64,000 nucleotides of DNA from Lactococcus garvieae subsp. garvieae. GTDB taxonomy: Bacteria; Bacillota; Bacilli; Lactobacillales; Streptococcaceae. Below are positions 30,148 to 39,618 of this stretch, piece by piece. A model generated the notes under the pieces. That model saw nothing but the letters and a program-made list of their open reading frames with translations, did no database searches and had not been told where the DNA came from. Within the stretch, counting starts at the first letter, position 1. Each line of letters starts with the position of its first letter. The DNA is taken from positions 682,001 to 746,000 of the forward strand of contig NZ_CP118950.1 in the NCBI RefSeq assembly GCF_029024465.1, read 5' to 3'. Made by a program: the position numbers and the translations under genes.

Positions 30148-30175
30148 AATAAAAAAAGAACACTTCTCAGTGTTC
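30148..30175 (-). terminator. Minus-strand terminator-like hairpin without a matching gene
   Basis: GAACACT-TCTC-AGTGTTC; read on the minus strand it is followed by seven T and an A+T-rich tail. No credible minus-strand gene ends here. It could be the leftover of a lost gene or the end of an antisense RNA. Confidence 0.5.
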
Positions 30176-30204
30176 AGACTTATAAAAAAAGATTGGAAAA
30201 AATC

Positions 30205-30372
30205 ATGAAATTTATTATTTATAGTTGTGAAATAGGCGCAATAATTTTATTGTACTTATTTGCGCCATTAAGTCTTTTGCTTAAAATTATAGGTTTTGTA
30301 ATAATTATTTGCATTGCACAATACGCCATTTCAATGTTAAAAGAGAATGACACGAACGATACGCTTTCTTAA
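30205..30372 (+). CDS. Small hydrophobic protein (55 aa)
   Basis: 55 residues starting MKFIIYSCEIGAIILL, with two hydrophobic segments at about 5-25 and 27-45 and a polar tail KENDTNDTLS. GATTGGAAA lies 8-9 bases before the ATG. I do not recognise it. Followed on the same strand by another small membrane protein gene; both may be short membrane-active proteins of one transcription unit. Confidence 0.5.
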   Translation: MKFIIYSCEIGAIILLYLFAPLSLLLKIIGFVIIICIAQYAISMLKENDTNDTLS

Positions 30373-30443
30373 AGATTTACGCCGAATTTTCTGGTTTTTC
30401 ACAGTAGCGTGACGAACTTTCAAAATAAAAGGAACACGAATTC

Positions 30444-30629
30444 ATGACAAAAAAATATATTAACCTATTGATCACATTACTTTCACTTATTGCTATTGCA
30501 ATAAATTTTATATTTTATAACAGCAATCCTTATGTATCCCTAGTAATCGCTGTTGTTTTACTCTTCAATCTTTACTTTTCACTTCCTAAAAGAACACAGA
30601 AACAAAGTCAAAAAATAACAAATAAATAA
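30444..30629 (+). CDS. Small hydrophobic protein (61 aa)
   Basis: 61 residues with two transmembrane segments at about 5-25 and 28-48 and a basic tail (PKRTQKQSQKITNK). AAAAGGAACACG precedes the ATG. No family recognised. It resembles its upstream neighbour in size and layout but not clearly in sequence. Confidence 0.55.
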   Translation: MTKKYINLLITLLSLIAIAINFIFYNSNPYVSLVIAVVLLFNLYFSLPKRTQKQSQKITNK

Positions 30630-30961
30630 AAAGGAAAATAGAGTAGGTATGATTGAGAAAAAGGAATGGGAAAAATCTTTTTTCTTACAAAAAAATAGAT
30701 CTGCAGTATTCTAAAATATGACCTCATATGACGTAAAGTAATCTCAGATATTTCTACCAAATTTTATAATTAAATACTAGAATTAGTCTTCAAAAACCAA
30801 GCATATAATCTTACGATAAGCATTCTTATATCAAATGAGAAATCATACGAAAGTCTGAAAAGTTTCCTTCAGAATATGATAAAATTAAAGTATAGCCAGT
30901 TGGCTGATGAAATAAGTAAAGAAAGCTTGTTATAACAGGAAAACAAGAATGGAGGCTAAAA
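30630..30961. other. A+T-rich gap before xpaC-telA
   Basis: Contains a 21-codon frame at 30649-30714 (MIEKKEWEKSF...) behind AAGGAAAATAGAG, which may be the start of a truncated gene, and the xpaC promoter near its end. Nothing else is supported. Confidence 0.4.
30877..30885 (+). promoter_or_regulatory. Extended -10 promoter of xpaC-telA
   Basis: TGA followed by TAAAAT, 77 bases before the xpaC start codon; no good -35. Confidence 0.5.
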
Positions 30962-31540
30962 ATGCATATGACAGGAATGATGATGGGTGGAATGCATGGA
31001 TTCATACGAACAATTATAATTCTACTAGTGGCACTTTGGCTGATTAGCTTAATGAGAAACAAAACAAATAAAAAGAATAAAACAGCAAAAAAACCACCGC
31101 GTAAAGAAAATATACAACGTTATCAAGAAGCAGGACTTTCTGAGAGCGACATCGAAATTTTTCGTGACACTTTAGCGGACGCTAAAGAAAACATTGAAAA
31201 ATGGGAAGCAAATACGAAGAAAAATGAAGAGCTAGAGGTTGTTGAATCTGTCACAGGTGGCCTTGAAGCAAGTAAACTCCTCTTCAAACATATCGTGCAA
31301 AATCCAACACAATTGACAAAACAGAATGATTTCCTCTATAAAGATTTGCCCAATATGGTAAAATTAACAGAGAAATATCTGGAAATGCAAAAACAATCTG
31401 TGAAATCTGAAGAAGTGAGCCGTGATATGGATGAAACATTGCTTCTGATCAAGACACTGGCGACGAATATCTCAAAAAATTATCATGAAATTTTGATGGA
31501 TGATGTCAATGTCATTAAGCATGAAGTAAAGTTTGATTAA
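30962..31540 (+). CDS. XpaC-like protein (5-bromo-4-chloroindolyl phosphate hydrolysis family)
   Basis: 192 residues: Met/Gly-rich start, one transmembrane helix at about 13-30, a basic linker, then a helical XpaC domain at about 45-190. The family name comes from a screen in Bacillus and does not define a reaction. XpaC genes sit next to telA in many Firmicutes and the pair is linked to resistance to envelope-active compounds. GGAGG lies 6 bases before the ATG; telA begins 9 bases after the stop. Confidence 0.82.
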   Translation: MHMTGMMMGGMHGFIRTIIILLVALWLISLMRNKTNKKNKTAKKPPRKENIQRYQEAGLSESDIEIFRDTLADAKENIEKWEANTKKNEELEVVESVTGGLEASKLLFKHIVQNPTQLTKQNDFLYKDLPNMVKLTEKYLEMQKQSVKSEEVSRDMDETLLLIKTLATNISKNYHEILMDDVNVIKHEVKFD

Positions 31541-31549
31541 GGAGTGAGA

Positions 31550-32722
31550 ATGGAAAACCCTATTTTAGATGAATTAATTAATGATGATAAAGTCGTGAAA
31601 GAAGCAGAAGCGTTGTCGGAAACCCAAAAGACAGAGCTTGTCGATATGCATCAAAGAGCCTCTTTACGCGCGATAGATGCCTTAAGTCCAGAAGAGCGTG
31701 AAAAAGCGAAGGAATTGGCTAAGCAACTCGATGAGAACAGTGCGCAGTCAGTGATTGCTTATGGGGCAAATGCGCAAGATAAGATTTCAGCTTTTTCACA
31801 AAGTGTTTTGGATAAAGTACAGGCGCAAGATTTAGGGGATGTTGGCGGCTCTTTGACTGATTTGATGTACAATCTCCAACAAGCAAATCCTAATGAATTG
31901 GTTGCTGAAAACAAAAGTGTCTTCCAAAAAATGTTTGGTAAAGTTAAAAAATCAATCTTTGAAGTCACTCAAAAGTACCAAAAAATTGGTGCTGGAATTG
32001 ATAAAATTTCGGCAAAACTCAATAATGAGCAACAAGGTCTGCTTCAAGACAATGAAATGCTTGATAAGCTTTATGATGAGAATCTCAACTACTTTAAAGC
32101 GCTTAATGTTTACATTGCAGGAGCGGAGTTTAAGATTGAAGAGCTCGAACAAGAAATCCTTCCAGCAGCACGTCAAGAAGCACAAGGTGCGGGTGATGAT
32201 GGCGCTTTAGCGGTTCAAAAGGTAAGCGATCTTGAAGCTTATAAAAACCGTTTAGATAAACGAGCGCACGACTTACGTTTGGCACGTCAATTAACGATTC
32301 AGCAAGCACCACAGATTCGCTTGATTCAAAATACAAACCAAGAGCTTGCAGAAAAAATTCAAACATCAATCAATACAGCAATTCCTTTGTGGAAAAACCA
32401 AGTTGCAATTGCCTTGACTCTATTGAAGCAAAAAGATGCTTTAGCGAGTCAACGTATTGTGTCTGAAACAACCAATGATCTTCTACGTAAGAATTCGGAA
32501 ATGCTTAAATCTTCAACGATTGAAGCAGCTGAAGAAAATGAACGTGGACTTATTGATGTAGAAACATTAAAAGTTACACAACAAAATCTTATCGAGACCA
32601 TTCAAGAAACGATGCGCATCCAATCCGACGGACGTCAAAAACGTCAGCAAACGGAGCAAGAATTGGTCAAAATGGAAGATGAAATTAAGCAAAAATTGCT
32701 TGAACTTTCCAATAAAAAATAA
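31550..32722 (+). CDS. telA: TelA-like toxic anion resistance protein
   Basis: 390 residues, soluble, almost entirely helical with coiled-coil stretches; full-length TelA/KlaA family (PF05816). Typical segments include LQDNEMLDKLYDENLNYFKA near 163 and ALTLLKQKDALASQRIVS near 285. Family members are tied to tellurite, nisin and other envelope stress resistance; mechanism unknown. ATG 31550 follows AAGGAG; a GTG two codons upstream lies inside that site. Confidence 0.9.
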   Translation: MENPILDELINDDKVVKEAEALSETQKTELVDMHQRASLRAIDALSPEEREKAKELAKQLDENSAQSVIAYGANAQDKISAFSQSVLDKVQAQDLGDVGGSLTDLMYNLQQANPNELVAENKSVFQKMFGKVKKSIFEVTQKYQKIGAGIDKISAKLNNEQQGLLQDNEMLDKLYDENLNYFKALNVYIAGAEFKIEELEQEILPAARQEAQGAGDDGALAVQKVSDLEAYKNRLDKRAHDLRLARQLTIQQAPQIRLIQNTNQELAEKIQTSINTAIPLWKNQVAIALTLLKQKDALASQRIVSETTNDLLRKNSEMLKSSTIEAAEENERGLIDVETLKVTQQNLIETIQETMRIQSDGRQKRQQTEQELVKMEDEIKQKLLELSNKK

Positions 32723-32725
32723 GCC

Positions 32726-32765
32726 AAAAGTCAAGTATTGATATATACCAATTCTTGACTTTTTT
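32726..32765 (+). terminator. Terminator after telA
   Basis: AAAAGTCAAG and CTTGACTTTT arms with an 18-base loop and a T tail. The TTGACT of the right arm doubles as the -35 element of the nagA promoter. Confidence 0.8.
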
Positions 32766-32783
32766 AGTACCGAGTGTTAAAAT
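32755..32783 (+). promoter_or_regulatory. Promoter of nagA
   Basis: TTGACT-N17-TAAAAT with an extended TGT before the -10; the start codon is 35 bases beyond. Confidence 0.75.
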
Positions 32784-32817
32784 GTTGGGGAATACAAAGT
32801 ATCGGAGGAACCCTTTT

Positions 32818-33969
32818 ATGACTTACTATATTAAAGCAGACAAATTTTTCTATCCTTATGAAGTGAAAACAGGTGGTTTCCTGCAAATCACAGACGGCAA
32901 ATTTGGAAAGTGGATGGCAGAAGCTCCAGCTAGCGCTGAGATTCTGGATTATTCAGGCCAATCCATTGCTCCGGGTCTGGTAGACACACACATTCATGGT
33001 TTTGGTGGAGCAGATACCAATGACCGTAAAATCGAAGGTATCGTCCAAACAATGAGTGAAGGACTTTTGGCAGCAGGTGTTACAAGTTTCTTCCCAACAG
33101 CTGTGACTGCAAGTCATGAAGAATTGTTGGAAGTCGCTGACGAAATTGGTTCAAATGTGGATAAAGCAGCTGGCGCTAAAATTCGTGGACTTTTCTTTGA
33201 AGGTCCTTACTTTACGGAAGAATTTAAAGGTGCTCAAAACCCTAAATACATGCGCGATCCTTCATATAGTGAACTTGCTGAATATGGTGAAGCAGCTAAA
33301 GGTTTACCTATCAAAATTGGGATTGCACCAGAACGTGAAGGGTCAACTGCCTTTGTGAAAGAAGCGGTAGAACATGGCTTTACTATCGCCCTTGGTCACT
33401 CTAATGCGACTTATGCAGACGCAGTAGCAGCTGTTCAAGCTGGTGCTACAATGTGGGTTCATGCTTTTAATGGTATGCGTGGTCTTAATCACCGTGAGCC
33501 TGGTATGGTTGGCGCGGTTTTCAACTTACCAAATACTTATGCAGAATTGATTTGTGACGGCTTCCACGTACGTCCAGAAGCATGTCAGATTTTGATGCGC
33601 GAAAAAGGGACAGACCATGTGGTATTAATCACAGACTCAATGCGTGCTGCTGGATTAAGCGATGGCGAATATTATCTTGGCGAGTTCCCAGTAATCGTTA
33701 AAGAAGGTGCCGCACGTTTGAAAGAAGGGGGCAACCTCGCGGGCTCAATTCTTTTGCTTAAAGATGCAGTGAAAAATGTAGTAGATTGGCAAATTGCAAC
33801 ACCAGCTGAAGCTGTTAAGATGGCTTCCTTGAATGCTGCGAAATCTACAAAGATTGATGATGTTTGTGGTCAAATTAAAGAAGGTTTAGATGCAGACTTT
33901 ATCGTTCTTGATGAACACCTTGAGCTTGTTGCAACTTATCTTGATGGTGAAAAACGTTACCAAGCTTAA
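32818..33969 (+). CDS. nagA: N-acetylglucosamine-6-phosphate deacetylase
   Basis: 383 residues of the amidohydrolase fold. Removes acetate from GlcNAc-6-P to give glucosamine-6-P in amino-sugar use and wall recycling. Metal-binding DTHIHGFGGAD near 57, later His residues in LGHSNAT near 192 and WVHAFNGM near 215, and catalytic Asp in LITDSMRAAG near 270. ATG 32818 follows CGGAGGAA; the frame upstream contains the telA terminator. Confidence 0.93.
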   Translation: MTYYIKADKFFYPYEVKTGGFLQITDGKFGKWMAEAPASAEILDYSGQSIAPGLVDTHIHGFGGADTNDRKIEGIVQTMSEGLLAAGVTSFFPTAVTASHEELLEVADEIGSNVDKAAGAKIRGLFFEGPYFTEEFKGAQNPKYMRDPSYSELAEYGEAAKGLPIKIGIAPEREGSTAFVKEAVEHGFTIALGHSNATYADAVAAVQAGATMWVHAFNGMRGLNHREPGMVGAVFNLPNTYAELICDGFHVRPEACQILMREKGTDHVVLITDSMRAAGLSDGEYYLGEFPVIVKEGAARLKEGGNLAGSILLLKDAVKNVVDWQIATPAEAVKMASLNAAKSTKIDDVCGQIKEGLDADFIVLDEHLELVATYLDGEKRYQA

Positions 33970-33974
33970 TAAAG

Positions 33975-33998
33975 CAGTTCCCTCAGGGAACTGTTTTT
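33975..33998 (+). terminator. Intrinsic terminator after nagA
   Basis: CAGTTCCC-TCA-GGGAACTG followed by five T. Confidence 0.9.
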
Positions 33999-34080
33999 GT
34001 TTCTGTAAAATACCAAAAGCAGTTTTAGACAGTAATAATCTTTTTGTAATCTGAAAACCATTACATTTGAAAAACGCTAA

Positions 34081-34105
34081 ATAAAAACGCTATCATAGCG
34101 TTTTT
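34081..34105 (+). promoter_or_regulatory. Candidate CcpA site (cre) inside an inverted repeat before pfkA
   Basis: ATAAAAACGCTATCA (34081-34095) fits the cre consensus WTGNAANCGNWNNCW with one mismatch. The same bases lie in a perfect inverted repeat AAAAACGCTA-TCA-TAGCGTTTTT (34083-34105), and AAAAACGCTA occurs once more at 34070-34079. The site is about 36-50 bases upstream of the -10 hexamer, fitting CcpA activation known for the las operon of L. lactis. The repeat could also work as a terminator. Confidence 0.5.
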
Positions 34106-34127
34106 ATGAGATTTTTTTTTCTTATCG

Positions 34128-34136
34128 TGATATAAT
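34128..34136 (+). promoter_or_regulatory. Extended -10 promoter of the las operon
   Basis: TGA followed by TATAAT; the start codon of pfkA is 78 bases downstream. Confidence 0.7.
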
Positions 34137-34184
34137 AAACAATGAAATAAAAATTGAACTTTAAATTTGCGATTGCAAATATAA

Positions 34185-35243
<1,059 letters not shown>

Positions 35244-35352
35244 GTTATTGTTAGTAATCTTATTTGGTTGATGTCAGAGTGAAGTTAAAACACTGAATGC
35301 TCACATTGACTAAATAATGAGTACATTTATAAAAATAGGAGAATTACTCAAA

Positions 35353-36861
35353 ATGAACAAACGTGTAAAAATCGTCTCAACACTTGGCCCTGCAGTAGAA
35401 ACTCGTGGCGGTAAAAAATTCGGAGAAAAAGGATACTGGGGAGAAGAGCTTGATGTTGAAACATCAGCACAAACCATTGCTGATTTGATCAAAGAAGGTG
35501 CTGACGTTTTCCGTTTTAACTTCTCTCACGGTGACCACGCTGAACAAGCGGCTCGTATGGCAACTGTACTTCGTGCAGAAGAAATTGCTGGCCGTAAAGT
35601 TGGTTTCTTGCTTGATACTAAAGGTCCAGAAATGCGTACAGAAGTGTACGAAGATGGTGCAGACGAATACAAATATGTTACTGGTGACCAATTCCGCGTT
35701 TCTACAAAACAAGGTTTGAAATCAACGCGTGATAACATTGCCTTGAACGTTGCTGGTGGTCTTGATATCTTTGATGATGTTGAAGTTGGTCAAACTATCC
35801 TTATCGATGATGGTAAATTGGGTCTTACAGTAGCTGCTAAAGACGTTGAAGCACGCGAATTCGATGTTGTTGCACAAAATGACGGTGCTATTGGTAAACA
35901 AAAAGGTGTTAACATTCCTAACACTACAATTCCTTTCCCAGCTCTTGCAGAACGTGACAACGACGATATCCGTTTCGGTCTTTCACAACCAAATGGTTTA
36001 AACTTCATCGCTATCTCATTCGTACGTACTGCTAAAGACGTTAACGAAGTACGTGCTATCCTTGAAGAAACTGGTAACACACACGTTCAACTTTTGGCTA
36101 AAATCGAAAACCAACAAGGTATTGATAACCTTGATGAAATCATCGATACAGCTGATGGTATCATGATTGCTCGTGGTGACATGGGTATCGAAGTACCATT
36201 TGAAATGGTTCCAGTCTTCCAAAAAGAAATCATCCGTAAAGTTAACCAAGCAGGTAAAATCGTTGTTACAGCAACAAACATGCTTGAGTCTATGACTGAA
36301 AAACCACGTGCAACACGTTCTGAAATCTCTGACGTCTTTAACGCTGTTATCGACGGTACTGATGCAACTATGCTTTCAGGTGAGTCAGCTAACGGTAAAT
36401 ACCCACGTGAATCAGTTCGTACAATGGCTACAGTTAACAAAAACGCTCAAACATTGTTGAAAGAATACGGACGTCTTCACCCAGAAAACTTCGATAAAGA
36501 TTCAGTAACAGAAGTTGTAGCATCAGCAGTTAAAAACGCTGCAGAATCAATGGAAGTTAAACTTATCGTGGCTTTGACTGAGTCAGGAGCAACTGCTCGT
36601 TTGATCTCTAAATACCGTCCAGAAGCTGACATCTTGGCCATCACTTTTGATGAAAAAGTTGAACGTGGATTGATGATCAACTGGGGTGTTATCCCAATGC
36701 TCATGGACAAACCAGCTTCAACAGACGATATGTTCGAAGTAGCTGAAAAAGCTGCCTTGGCTTCAGGTCTTGTTGAATCAGGTGATAACATCGTTATCGT
36801 TGCTGGTGTTCCAGTTGGTTCAGGACGTACAAACACAATGCGTATCCGTACAATCAAATAA
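35353..36861 (+). CDS. pyk: Pyruvate kinase
   Basis: 502 residues. Converts phosphoenolpyruvate and ADP to pyruvate and ATP. N-terminal KIVSTLGPA near 5, catalytic Lys region LLAKIENQQGIDNLDEI near 240 and MIARGDMGIEVPFE near 262, allosteric C-domain at about 375-502. AGGAGAA precedes ATG 35353. The gap to pfkA is 109 bases without a terminator, consistent with co-transcription. Confidence 0.97.
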   Translation: MNKRVKIVSTLGPAVETRGGKKFGEKGYWGEELDVETSAQTIADLIKEGADVFRFNFSHGDHAEQAARMATVLRAEEIAGRKVGFLLDTKGPEMRTEVYEDGADEYKYVTGDQFRVSTKQGLKSTRDNIALNVAGGLDIFDDVEVGQTILIDDGKLGLTVAAKDVEAREFDVVAQNDGAIGKQKGVNIPNTTIPFPALAERDNDDIRFGLSQPNGLNFIAISFVRTAKDVNEVRAILEETGNTHVQLLAKIENQQGIDNLDEIIDTADGIMIARGDMGIEVPFEMVPVFQKEIIRKVNQAGKIVVTATNMLESMTEKPRATRSEISDVFNAVIDGTDATMLSGESANGKYPRESVRTMATVNKNAQTLLKEYGRLHPENFDKDSVTEVVASAVKNAAESMEVKLIVALTESGATARLISKYRPEADILAITFDEKVERGLMINWGVIPMLMDKPASTDDMFEVAEKAALASGLVESGDNIVIVAGVPVGSGRTNTMRIRTIK

Positions 36862-36894
36862 TAAAAAAATTCAAGAGCAGTTTTTGCTCGGAAA

Positions 36895-36927
36895 TAAAAA
36901 AGCACCCAATGTGGTGCTTTTTTTTGA
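36895..36927 (+). terminator. Terminator after pyk
   Basis: AAAAAAGCACC and GGTGCTTTTTT arms with a 6-base loop. A smaller hairpin (GAGCA/TGCTC) precedes it. This would separate most pfkA-pyk transcripts from ldh. Confidence 0.85.
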
Positions 36928-36977
36928 TTGATTTTCTTTATTCAAAGCCCAAGAAATATAAACGTATTCCACTTTAA

Positions 36978-36992
36978 ATGTAAGCGTTATAA
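36978..36992 (+). promoter_or_regulatory. Candidate CcpA site (cre) upstream of ldh
   Basis: ATGTAAGCGTTATAA matches WTGNAANCGNWNNCW at all but one position. Confidence 0.5.
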
Positions 36993-37008
36993 TGTGATAT
37001 AAATCACT
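36993..37008 (+). promoter_or_regulatory. Candidate Rex-type operator upstream of ldh
   Basis: TGTGA-TATAAA-TCACT, an inverted repeat of the TGTGA-N6-TCACA type recognised by the redox regulator Rex; FNR/Crp-family proteins bind similar sites. It starts directly after the cre candidate and 31 bases before the -10 box. Confidence 0.5.
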
Positions 37009-37014
37009 TTCCAA

Positions 37015-37044
37015 TGTGACAAGAATGTGAAAAAATGCTATAAT
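37015..37044 (+). promoter_or_regulatory. Promoter of ldh
   Basis: TGTGAC as a poor -35, 18 bases, then TATAAT (37039-37044) preceded by TGC. Two TGTGA motifs (37015, 37025) lie within it. Confidence 0.65.
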
Positions 37045-37049
37045 AATAA

Positions 37050-38069
<1,020 letters not shown>

Positions 38070-38073
38070 GCAT

Positions 38074-38107
38074 AAAAAAATACCTAAATTTAGGTATTTT
38101 TTTTTGT
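38074..38107 (+). terminator. Terminator after ldh
   Basis: AAAAAATACCTAAA/TTTAGGTATTTTTT, a nearly loopless perfect palindrome with a long T run. Confidence 0.92.
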
Positions 38108-38169
38108 GCATTTTTCAATTTTTTTTCGTGTTAAATAATAAGAATGAAAAGTTGGGGAAGAGATATGAC

Positions 38170-39201
38170 ATGGCTAAAAAAGTGCACTATGGCAAAGTAT
38201 TTCAAACGATAAGGAAGAGGAGAAAGCTGTCGCTAAAGGATTTCGAGCATATCGTTCCGCCTAGGAGTCTCTCCCGTTACGAGCGAGGGGAGACTGTTTT
38301 CCCTATCGCTAAACTAGAGGCTTTATTGGAAAGTATAGACTTGAATATTATTGATTTTTATCATGTGGCACATCAAGAAAAAATATATGCTAGATATGGA
38401 AAAATATTTTCCAAAATAAGAAAACAAAACGGTTTTTCCCGAGAATCCTTTATACATCTTTCCATTTCTGAGGCACAACTGAAACTTTTTGAGTCAGGGA
38501 TAATTATGTTTGAGTTTGATAAACTATATGCGATGCTTATGGAGATGGATACAAGTCTGGAAGATTATTGTTCTCTCCTTGACAAAGGAAGTGAAAGTCC
38601 TATAGAATCTTTGCTGAAGCAGATAGATATTGCTTATTACAGTGCCGATACTACGAAGCTGAACAGTTTATATGAGGCGCTTAATGAGTGTAGTGAGTAT
38701 TTTTTCCTCGCCCTTTGCCTCAAAGGAATGTTGGAGAAAGTTTCTGAACAAGAGAGACTAGAAATAAAAAAGTATTTTATTACAAGAGAATATTGGACCA
38801 ATCAAGAGCTCTTTGTTTTTCAATACGGTGCTAAGTTTTTAAGCGCAGACCATTTGAAGTTGGTCTGCGAAAGAGTGCTGTCTTCTAAAACAATTTTTAA
38901 GGAAAAAAACACCAGCCAAAGGCGTTTAGTTTTGGCTGGTCTTGAAATAACGCTCTTAAAGCTAAGTGAAAATAATCTTATTGAAGCAGCATATTTCTTG
39001 GAATTTGCGAGAGAATTTGTCCAAGAAACAGATGAACTTGCAAAAATTGCTTGCCTCTTTGTGGAGTGTTTATTTAAGTACAAACAAACCGGAAAAGCCC
39101 AGTATAAAATAACCATGGAGTCTATTTGTAAAGCCTCTTATATGTATGATGGACTGATGACAAACTGGTATCAGAAAAATTATGAAAGCTATGTAAAGTA
39201 G
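38170..39201 (+). CDS. Rgg/GadR/MutR-like regulator with two tandem HTH domains
   Basis: 343 residues; usual Rgg proteins have about 280-290. The excess is an internal duplication of the N-terminal XRE-type HTH. Copy one is residues 7-64 (YGKVFQTIRKRRKLSLKDF start, SRYERGETVF near 37). Copy two is 75-133 (YGKIFSKIRKQNGFSRESF start, LKLFESGIIMF at the same offset). The rest is the helical TPR-like domain that binds peptide pheromones in Rgg proteins. GGGGAAGAGA precedes ATG 38170. Target genes are not evident. Small frames downstream include a hydrophobic peptide that might be the cognate signal, though it is not a typical SHP. Confidence 0.75.
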   Translation: MAKKVHYGKVFQTIRKRRKLSLKDFEHIVPPRSLSRYERGETVFPIAKLEALLESIDLNIIDFYHVAHQEKIYARYGKIFSKIRKQNGFSRESFIHLSISEAQLKLFESGIIMFEFDKLYAMLMEMDTSLEDYCSLLDKGSESPIESLLKQIDIAYYSADTTKLNSLYEALNECSEYFFLALCLKGMLEKVSEQERLEIKKYFITREYWTNQELFVFQYGAKFLSADHLKLVCERVLSSKTIFKEKNTSQRRLVLAGLEITLLKLSENNLIEAAYFLEFAREFVQETDELAKIACLFVECLFKYKQTGKAQYKITMESICKASYMYDGLMTNWYQKNYESYVK

Positions 39202-39218
39202 GATACCTTTCCTTAAAT

Positions 39219-39353
39219 ATGGATGATCAAAACGTTCTAGAGGATTTATGTTTAAAGGGATTTTTACCATCTGAAGTGTTACTTTTAAAGCAGAGAGGTA
39301 TTAAGAATATTCTTCTCGTGAATATAAAAGTTGATCATGGTATCATGCAGTAG
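39219..39353 (+). CDS. Doubtful 44-codon frame downstream of rgg
   Basis: Encodes MDDQNVLEDLCLKGFLPSEV and about 24 more residues. There is no convincing ribosome binding site and no recognised family. It may be a chance frame or a decayed C-terminus. Confidence 0.2.
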   Translation: MDDQNVLEDLCLKGFLPSEVLLLKQRGIKNILLVNIKVDHGIMQ

Positions 39354-39363
39354 CCTATATTAG

Positions 39364-39380
39364 ATGTAATACCCCATTAC
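39364..39380. repeat. Inverted repeat TGTAAT-N5-ATTACA
   Basis: TGTAAT-ACCCC-ATTACA, perfect 6-bp arms, between rgg and the hydrophobic-peptide frame. It could be a regulator binding site for the peptide gene. Confidence 0.45.
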
Positions 39381-39452
39381 ACAACATAATCTCTCGGACA
39401 GGGTAAATTCGAGGCAGGATAGAATTTCGAATAAGAGGGAGGTGTATAATAA

Positions 39453-39548
39453 TTGATCTTAGTCAGTATAGTTTTTATAGCAATCATAGTTTTAATTATC
39501 GCATTCATTTACTTCCTCAAAAAACTTATTGTGAAAATAAAGAAGTAA
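39453..39548 (+). CDS. Short hydrophobic peptide (31 aa)
   Basis: TTG start 10 bases after GAGGGAGG, a strong site. The peptide has one transmembrane segment (SIVFIAIIVLIIAFIYF) and a basic tail KKLIVKIKK. Size and shape resemble single-helix type I toxins or other membrane-active peptides. The neighbouring Rgg also raises the idea of a signal peptide, but known SHPs end in a hydrophobic C-terminus rather than Lys. A TATAAT at 39445-39450 lies between the site and the start. It ends 35 bases before a terminator. Confidence 0.5.
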   Translation: MILVSIVFIAIIVLIIAFIYFLKKLIVKIKK

Positions 39549-39583
39549 CTTGTGATAAATGATTCGGCTTAATTTTATAAAAT

Positions 39584-39618
39584 AAAAAAAGCATCTCAAG
39601 ATGAAATGCTTTTTTATT
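39584..39618. terminator. Bidirectional terminator between peptide gene and nupC
   Basis: AAAAAAAGCAT and ATGCTTTTTT arms with an internal CATCT/AGATG hairpin; A and T runs on both sides. Confidence 0.8.

Noticed and set aside
30826-31062. Minus-strand frame overlapping the start of xpaC
   Set aside because: It lies over the promoter and N-terminus of a well-supported plus-strand gene and shows no family features.
35464-36905. Several long minus-strand frames opposite pyk
   Set aside because: They are shadows produced by the strongly biased codon use of pyk.
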